Part shown: piece by piece, positions 6,141-9,611 of the stretch
Layout: the number at the start of each line of letters is the position of its first letter
Position numbering within the stretch: position 1 is the stretch's first letter
DNA from: Mailhella sp.
Lineage (GTDB): Bacteria; Desulfobacterota; Desulfovibrionia; Desulfovibrionales; Desulfovibrionaceae
DNA length: 9,611 nucleotides
Direction: 5' to 3'
Assembly (NCBI GenBank): GCA_017522745.1
Contig: JAFWYI010000083.1
Location: 1-9,611 of the forward strand
Made by a program: the position numbers and the translations under genes
Notes under the pieces: generated by a model
What the model was told of the DNA's origin: nothing
Database searches by the model: none
What the model saw: only the letters and a program-made list of their open reading frames with translations

Positions 6141-8074
6141 CTCTGCTGGAAAAGATACATTCATCCCGAACCTACTGCGACGGCGGCATGGGTACGCTGC
6201 TCCAGGCACGCGGTCTCAAGCCGGGCGAACTGCCGGAACGCTGGAACCTCACCCACCCCGAGGATATCATCGACATACACTCGCAGTACCTCGCCGCAGG
6301 TGCGAATATCATCACGGCCAACACCTTCGGCGCCAACATCCTGAAATACGGCGACGAACTGGAAAGCATCATCGCCGCTGGTCTTGCCAATGTGCGCACG
6401 GCTATCAGCCGCCTTGCGCCGGAACAGCAGGCCGATCGCTGGGCCGCCTTCGACGTGGGCTCGCTGGGCAGGATGCTCAAGCCTCTGGGAGACCTCGAAT
6501 TTGAGGACGCCGTGGAGATCTTCGCCAAGAGCATACGCATCGCCGCCCGCCACGGTGCCGACCTTATCTTCATCGAGACCGTCAACGATTCCTATGAAGC
6601 CAAGGCCGCCGTTCTCGCCGCCAAGGAAAACTGTGACCTGCCTGTGTTCATCACCTGCGTGTACGATGCACAGGCCAAACTCATGACCGGGGCCGACCCT
6701 GCCGCCATGGTAGCCATGCTCGAAGGTCTGGGTGTGGACGCCCTCGGCATGAACTGCTCCCTCGGTCCGGAACAGATGCTGCCCATAGTCCCGCGCCTTG
6801 CCGCGGAGACCAGCCTTCCGCTCATCGTGAACCCCAACGCCGGTCTGCCCCGCACCGTGGACGGCAGGACCGTCTTCGACGTGGATGCCGACCGCTTCGC
6901 CGACTTCATGGTGGAGATCGTGAACGCCGGGGCCAGCCTCATCGGCGGTTGCTGCGGCACCGCCCCAGAATACATCCGCAAAGCCGTGGAAAAGACCTCC
7001 GGTCTGCCGTTCCGCCGCCCGGAAAAGAAAACTCACACTGTCGTCTCCTCCTATACCCATGCGGTGCGCATCGGCGAAGGCCCCATCCTCATCGGGGAAC
7101 GCATCAACCCCACGGGCAAATCCCGCTTCAAACAGGCACTGCGTGAAGGCGACATAGACTACATCCTCAACGAAGGCGTGCGTCAGCAGGAAGCAGGCGC
7201 GCATATCCTCGATGTCAATGTGGGTCTGCCCGAGATAGACGAACCGTCCCTCATGCTCAACGTGGTGCGCGAACTCCAGGCCGTTTCCGACCTGCCGCTG
7301 CAGATCGACACCGTGGACCCCGTTGCCATGGAACAGGCTATGCGGGCCTGCAACGGCAAGCCTCTGGTCAACTCCGTGAACGGCAAGCAGGAAAGCATGG
7401 ACGCCGTGTTCCCGCTGGTGAAGAAATACGGCGGCGTGATGATAGCGCTCACCATCGGACCGGACGGCATCCCGGACACGGCGGAAGGCCGCTATGCTAT
7501 CGCGGCCGACATCGTGGCCAAGGCCGAAGCCTTCGGCATCAGCCGCCGCGACATCGTGGTCGACCCGCTGGCCATGGCCGTTTCCTCCGATCCGCAGAGC
7601 GCCAACGTCACGCTGGAAAGCATACGCCTCATCGAAGAGCGCCTGGGCGTGCATACCAGTCTCGGCGTGTCCAATATCTCCTTCGGTCTGCCGAACCGCG
7701 ACTTCGTGACTTCCACTTTCTTTGCTCTGGCTCTTCAGTCCGGGCTCGATGCCGCCATCATGAACCCCTTCTCCGTGGAAATGATGAAGGTCTATCACAG
7801 CTATCGCGCCCTTCGCGGGCTCGATGCCAACTGCTCGGACTACATCGGCTTCGCTTCCGGGCTCAGCACGCAGACCGTGACGAGTTCCGCTGGCAACATC
7901 GCGGCGGCCACCTTCGGGACAGACTCCGGCGAACCGCTGAAGCACGCCATCGTGAAGGGGCTGAAGGATAAGGCCGGGGCTCTGGCCGCGCAGATGTGTG
8001 CCTCCATGGACCCGCTGGACGTGGTGAACTCGCAGATCATCCCGGCGCTGGACGTTGTCGGCAAGGGCTTCTAA
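6137..8074 (+). CDS. metH: Cobalamin-dependent methionine synthase, homocysteine and pterin modules (prematurely terminated)
   Basis: 645 residues before an in-frame TAA. Residues 1-290 are the homocysteine S-methyltransferase barrel, with zinc ligands Cys207 (GMNCSLGP) and Cys272-Cys273 (GGCCGTAPEYIR). Residues 305-590 are the pterin-binding barrel, with GERINPTGKSRF (320-331), DVNVG (359-363), QIDTVDP (389-395), DPLA (476-479) and GVSNISFGLPNR (510-521). Residues 600-645 are the first half of the cobalamin cap helical domain (MDPLDVVNSQIIPALDVVGKGF), and here the frame stops. Intact relatives of this short, split type have about 800 residues. The start overlaps the activation-gene stop, with GAGG 7 nt upstream. 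As written, the product keeps both substrate barrels but lacks the cobalamin carrier, so it should not complete the methyl transfer unless the carrier is supplied separately or the stop is bypassed. Confidence 0.9.
   Translation: MTLLEKIHSSRTYCDGGMGTLLQARGLKPGELPERWNLTHPEDIIDIHSQYLAAGANIITANTFGANILKYGDELESIIAAGLANVRTAISRLAPEQQADRWAAFDVGSLGRMLKPLGDLEFEDAVEIFAKSIRIAARHGADLIFIETVNDSYEAKAAVLAAKENCDLPVFITCVYDAQAKLMTGADPAAMVAMLEGLGVDALGMNCSLGPEQMLPIVPRLAAETSLPLIVNPNAGLPRTVDGRTVFDVDADRFADFMVEIVNAGASLIGGCCGTAPEYIRKAVEKTSGLPFRRPEKKTHTVVSSYTHAVRIGEGPILIGERINPTGKSRFKQALREGDIDYILNEGVRQQEAGAHILDVNVGLPEIDEPSLMLNVVRELQAVSDLPLQIDTVDPVAMEQAMRACNGKPLVNSVNGKQESMDAVFPLVKKYGGVMIALTIGPDGIPDTAEGRYAIAADIVAKAEAFGISRRDIVVDPLAMAVSSDPQSANVTLESIRLIEERLGVHTSLGVSNISFGLPNRDFVTSTFFALALQSGLDAAIMNPFSVEMMKVYHSYRALRGLDANCSDYIGFASGLSTQTVTSSAGNIAAATFGTDSGEPLKHAIVKGLKDKAGALAAQMCASMDPLDVVNSQIIPALDVVGKGF
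8072..8074 (+). other. In-frame TAA interrupting metH
   Basis: The reading frame is GGC TTC TAA GCC AAG: GKGF, stop, AKTVFLPQLLMSAEAA. Homologues usually have an acidic residue here (GKGFE-type), so a GAA-to-TAA change explains it with one substitution. The flanking codons stay in frame, so it is not a frameshift. UAA is not a selenocysteine or pyrrolysine codon, and metF and hdrC end normally in TAA, so a changed genetic code is unlikely. Confidence 0.9.
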
Positions 8075-8083
8075 GCCAAGACC

Positions 8084-8542
8084 GTGTTCCTGCCCCAGCT
8101 CCTCATGAGTGCCGAAGCCGCCAAGCACGCTTTCGATGCCGTGAAGGCCGCCATGCCCGCCAGCGATCAGCCCTCGAAGGGCAAGATAGTGCTGGCCACC
8201 GTGAAGGGCGACATCCACGACATCGGCAAGAACATCGTCCGCACTCTGCTCAGCAACTACGGCTACGATGTCATCGACCTCGGCAAGGATGTCCCGCCGC
8301 AGAAGATCGTGGACTGCGCTCTTGAACACGATGTGAAACTCGTGGGTCTTTCCGCGCTGATGACCACCACTGTGCCTGCCATGGAAGAGACCATCGCTCT
8401 GCTCCGCAAGGCCGGCGCAAGAGCCAAGGTCGTTGTCGGCGGAGCCGTCCTCACGCAGGAATATGCCGACATGATAAAGGCCGACCGCTACGCTAAAGAC
8501 GCCATGGAAACCGTGCGTTACGCGGAAGAGCTGTTCGCGTAA
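8084..8542 (+). pseudogene. metH: Detached cobalamin-binding C-terminal part of metH
   Basis: This continues the metH frame after the TAA and gives up to 153 residues if GTG 8084 were used as a start. It carries the second half of the cap domain (FLPQLLMSAEAAKHAF) and the Rossmann cobalamin domain. That domain has the GDIHDIGKN motif, whose His (H694 in read-through numbering) is the lower axial cobalt ligand, then the SALMTTT and VGGAVLT stretches. All signature positions are intact, so the stop looks recent or artefactual. There is no Shine-Dalgarno before GTG 8084 or ATG 8105. Only termination-reinitiation across the 9-bp gap could express it, and the product would lack half of the cap domain. 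Treated as the 3' part of a broken metH; it would be normal coding sequence if the TAA is a sequence error. Confidence 0.75.
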
Positions 8543-8559
8543 GCCCACGACATAACGCC

Positions 8560-8605
8560 AGAAAGCCGTGATCCTGAAACAACGGAATCACGGCTTTCTT
8601 CTTTT
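8560..8605 (+). terminator. Rho-independent terminator after metH
   Basis: A perfect 13-bp stem, AGAAAGCCGTGAT (8560-8572) with ATCACGGCTTTCT (8587-8599), has a 14-nt loop and is followed by TCTTTT. It lies 18 bp after the metH stop, between convergent metH and thyX, and could also stop thyX transcripts coming from the other side. Confidence 0.88.
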
Positions 8606-8654
8606 CAGCAGGTGTGGGGCAGGAGGGACAGGCTCTTCCTCCCGGCAAATAAAC

Positions 8655-9386
8655 TCAGCGCTTTTCCGGCAGAGGGTAGCGGCCGCAGGTGAACTTTTCA
8701 CCTTCGGGGCAGTAGCCGAGGCGTTCGCAGCGGGCACCGGCATGATCGAACACTTCGGGCAGCACTTCACGGCAGAGCCGGAGCATGGTGCGGGCCACGC
8801 CGCGGATCTCCCACTGGGCGCGGGTACAGCAGCGATGTTCGAAAAAGTTCAGGAGCGTGCGGCAGTTCATGGACACCACGATGTTCGTGCTGGCGGCCTG
8901 CGGAAGTACCATGCGCGCATCCTCGCGAGAGGAGAAGCCACGGCCGTCCTCTTCGAGCAGAGCCTTGATGTCGCGGTAGGCATTGCCCACTTCCTTCATG
9001 AAGGCTTCGTAGCGTTCGCGTGCGCGAGGGTTGGCGGCAATGGCCGGCGGAAGCACGTAGTCCATGTTGGAAGCGTCCACATAGCGCTGGCTCTGCTGGC
9101 TGTAGCTGGCGATGCGATGGCGCACGAGCTGATGCGTGAGCGCGCGGGATACGCCGGAAATGGCGAAGGTGAAGCTCACATGCTCGATGGGGCTGGCATG
9201 GCCGGATTCCATGATCTTGCCCACGAACTCGGCCTGCTTCTCACGCGGGATATTGCCGCAGGTGAGCGAAGGCCACATGTCGGCCACTTCACCGGCATGG
9301 TAGCACTGACGGAACGCGGCATAGATGAGAGACAGCGGATCGGGCGTATGCGCCAGAAGTTCGATGCGGGGCTTTATTTCGGGCAT
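8655..9386 (-). CDS. thyX: Flavin-dependent thymidylate synthase ThyX
   Basis: 243 residues. ThyX makes dTMP from dUMP using methylene-THF as carbon donor and reduced FAD as hydride source, releasing THF instead of the DHF produced by ThyA. The signature RHR-x7-S is present as RHRIASYSQQSQRY (89-102, with Ser99). Other family features are ESGHASPIEHVSFTF (60-74), NCRTLLNFFEHRC (174-186), QWEIR (191-195) and the C-terminal LGYCPE...CGR stretch. The frame is open to the window edge, but ATG 9384-9386 is chosen: AAGGA lies 7 nt upstream and the ThyX N-terminus starts there, while the upstream translation spans hairpins and looks non-coding. It is convergent with metH and competes with MetF for methylene-THF. 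No partner gene lies in the same direction within the window. Confidence 0.96.
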   Translation of the reverse strand: MPEIKPRIELLAHTPDPLSLIYAAFRQCYHAGEVADMWPSLTCGNIPREKQAEFVGKIMESGHASPIEHVSFTFAISGVSRALTHQLVRHRIASYSQQSQRYVDASNMDYVLPPAIAANPRARERYEAFMKEVGNAYRDIKALLEEDGRGFSSREDARMVLPQAASTNIVVSMNCRTLLNFFEHRCCTRAQWEIRGVARTMLRLCREVLPEVFDHAGARCERLGYCPEGEKFTCGRYPLPEKR

Positions 9387-9403
9387 GGGACTTTCCTTAT
9401 CGT

Positions 9404-9417
9404 CAGAACAATTTCTG
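9404..9417. promoter_or_regulatory. Short inverted repeat just upstream of thyX
   Basis: CAGAA-CAAT-TTCTG lies 18-31 bp before the thyX ATG. The 5-bp arms are short and may be chance. The same CAGAA/TTCTG half-sites occur in the longer palindrome before hdrC, with different spacing. Confidence 0.2.
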
Positions 9418-9433
9418 TTTTTAAAGGCATCTT

Positions 9434-9498
9434 GGATTTCCTGCCGGAAATCCGCTAAAAGACAGGCGGACTTTCCAGTCCGCCGAAGAGTCCTTCGG
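9434..9498. repeat. Three tandem perfect hairpins upstream of thyX
   Basis: Hairpin 1: GGATTTCC (9434-9441), loop TGCC, GGAAATCC (9446-9453). Hairpin 2: GGCGGACT (9465-9472), loop TTCC, AGTCCGCC (9477-9484). Hairpin 3: CCGAAG (9483-9488), loop AGTC, CTTCGG (9493-9498), sharing two bases with hairpin 2. On the minus strand hairpin 2 is followed by TGTCTTTT, so it may terminate a gene lying to the right of the window. Alternatively they form a structured thyX leader. Confidence 0.55.
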
Positions 9499-9549
9499 GA
9501 ATCGGGCAACCTCAACCACCCAAAAGTCGTTGGAAGATGGGATGGGGGT

Positions 9550-9602
9550 GCGGGGGAAGGGACGAAAGCCGTTCTCCAGAAAGGTTTCTTCCCTTCCCCC
9601 GC
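9550..9602. repeat. GC-rich 13-bp inverted repeat, possible intergenic repeat element
   Basis: GCGGGGGAAGGGA (9550-9562) and TCCCTTCCCCCGC (9590-9602) are perfect inverted copies around a 27-nt spacer. The arms are almost purely purine and pyrimidine. The region has no convincing gene; it could be a dispersed repeat of the REP type or a large terminator stem for a neighbouring gene beyond the right edge. Confidence 0.5.
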
Positions 9603-9611
9603 CCAAAGCAC

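Noticed and set aside
8072..8074. Recoding of the metH stop (selenocysteine or pyrrolysine)
   Set aside because: Those use UGA and UAG; this is UAA. The expected residue is acidic, not Cys, and other genes in the window end normally at TAA.
6161..8548. 795-codon open frame on the minus strand opposite metH
   Set aside because: It is the antisense shadow of metH codon usage. It spans the metH stop without interruption, but its translation has no domain features and no plausible start context.
1..9611. CRISPR arrays, insertion sequences, tRNA or rRNA genes, prophage parts
   Set aside because: No repeat-spacer pattern, transposase, tRNA-like cloverleaf or phage gene was seen; coding density and gene content look like stable core metabolism.

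Overview
The window is GC-rich, densely coded bacterial DNA. It carries one coherent theme: methyl-folate and methionine metabolism beside a heterodisulfide-reductase (Hdr) type electron-transfer module. Soluble HdrABC with an MvhD-type protein, a short MetF, a split methionine synthase and the flavin-dependent thymidylate synthase ThyX together suggest a strict anaerobe. A sulfate- or sulfite-reducing Desulfovibrionaceae-type bacterium fits best, but that assignment is inferred from gene content and style, not from a marker gene.

Layout. Positions 1-4224 hold a minus-strand operon read right to left: hdrC, hdrB, hdrA, then an MvhD-type gene that runs off the left edge. The genes are 3 bp apart or overlap by 4 and 13 bp. 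Positions 4225-4580 are a divergent regulatory region with a long imperfect palindrome near hdrC, a GC-rich hairpin, an AT-rich promoter-like patch and a C-rich, G-poor metF leader. Positions 4581-8542 hold a plus-strand operon: metF, a gene for the methionine synthase reactivation domain, and metH (homocysteine, pterin and cobalamin modules). A strong hairpin terminator follows at 8560-8605. thyX lies convergently on the minus strand at 8655-9386. Its upstream region (9387-9611) has several tandem hairpins and a GC-rich inverted repeat.

How the genes work together. MetF reduces methylene-THF to methyl-THF. MetH moves that methyl group through cobalamin to homocysteine, and the separate activation protein would repair oxidised cobalamin. 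ThyX consumes the same methylene-THF for dTMP. HdrABC-MvhD is a cytosolic flavin/iron-sulfur electron hub. In some acetogens the same set is encoded with, and copurifies with, MetF, so the divergent arrangement here raises the possibility of a redox link to methylene-THF reduction. No metV-like gene is visible.

Most notable observation. metH has an in-frame TAA (8072-8074) in the middle of its cobalamin-binding module. Reading continues in the same frame with well-conserved cobalamin-domain sequence to 8542. This looks like a single-base nonsense change (expected Glu, GAA), or a sequence error, that separates the catalytic half from the cobalamin-binding half. Other points are an MvhD protein fused to an FrhB/FdhB-like domain and a four-cysteine tail on the reactivation protein.
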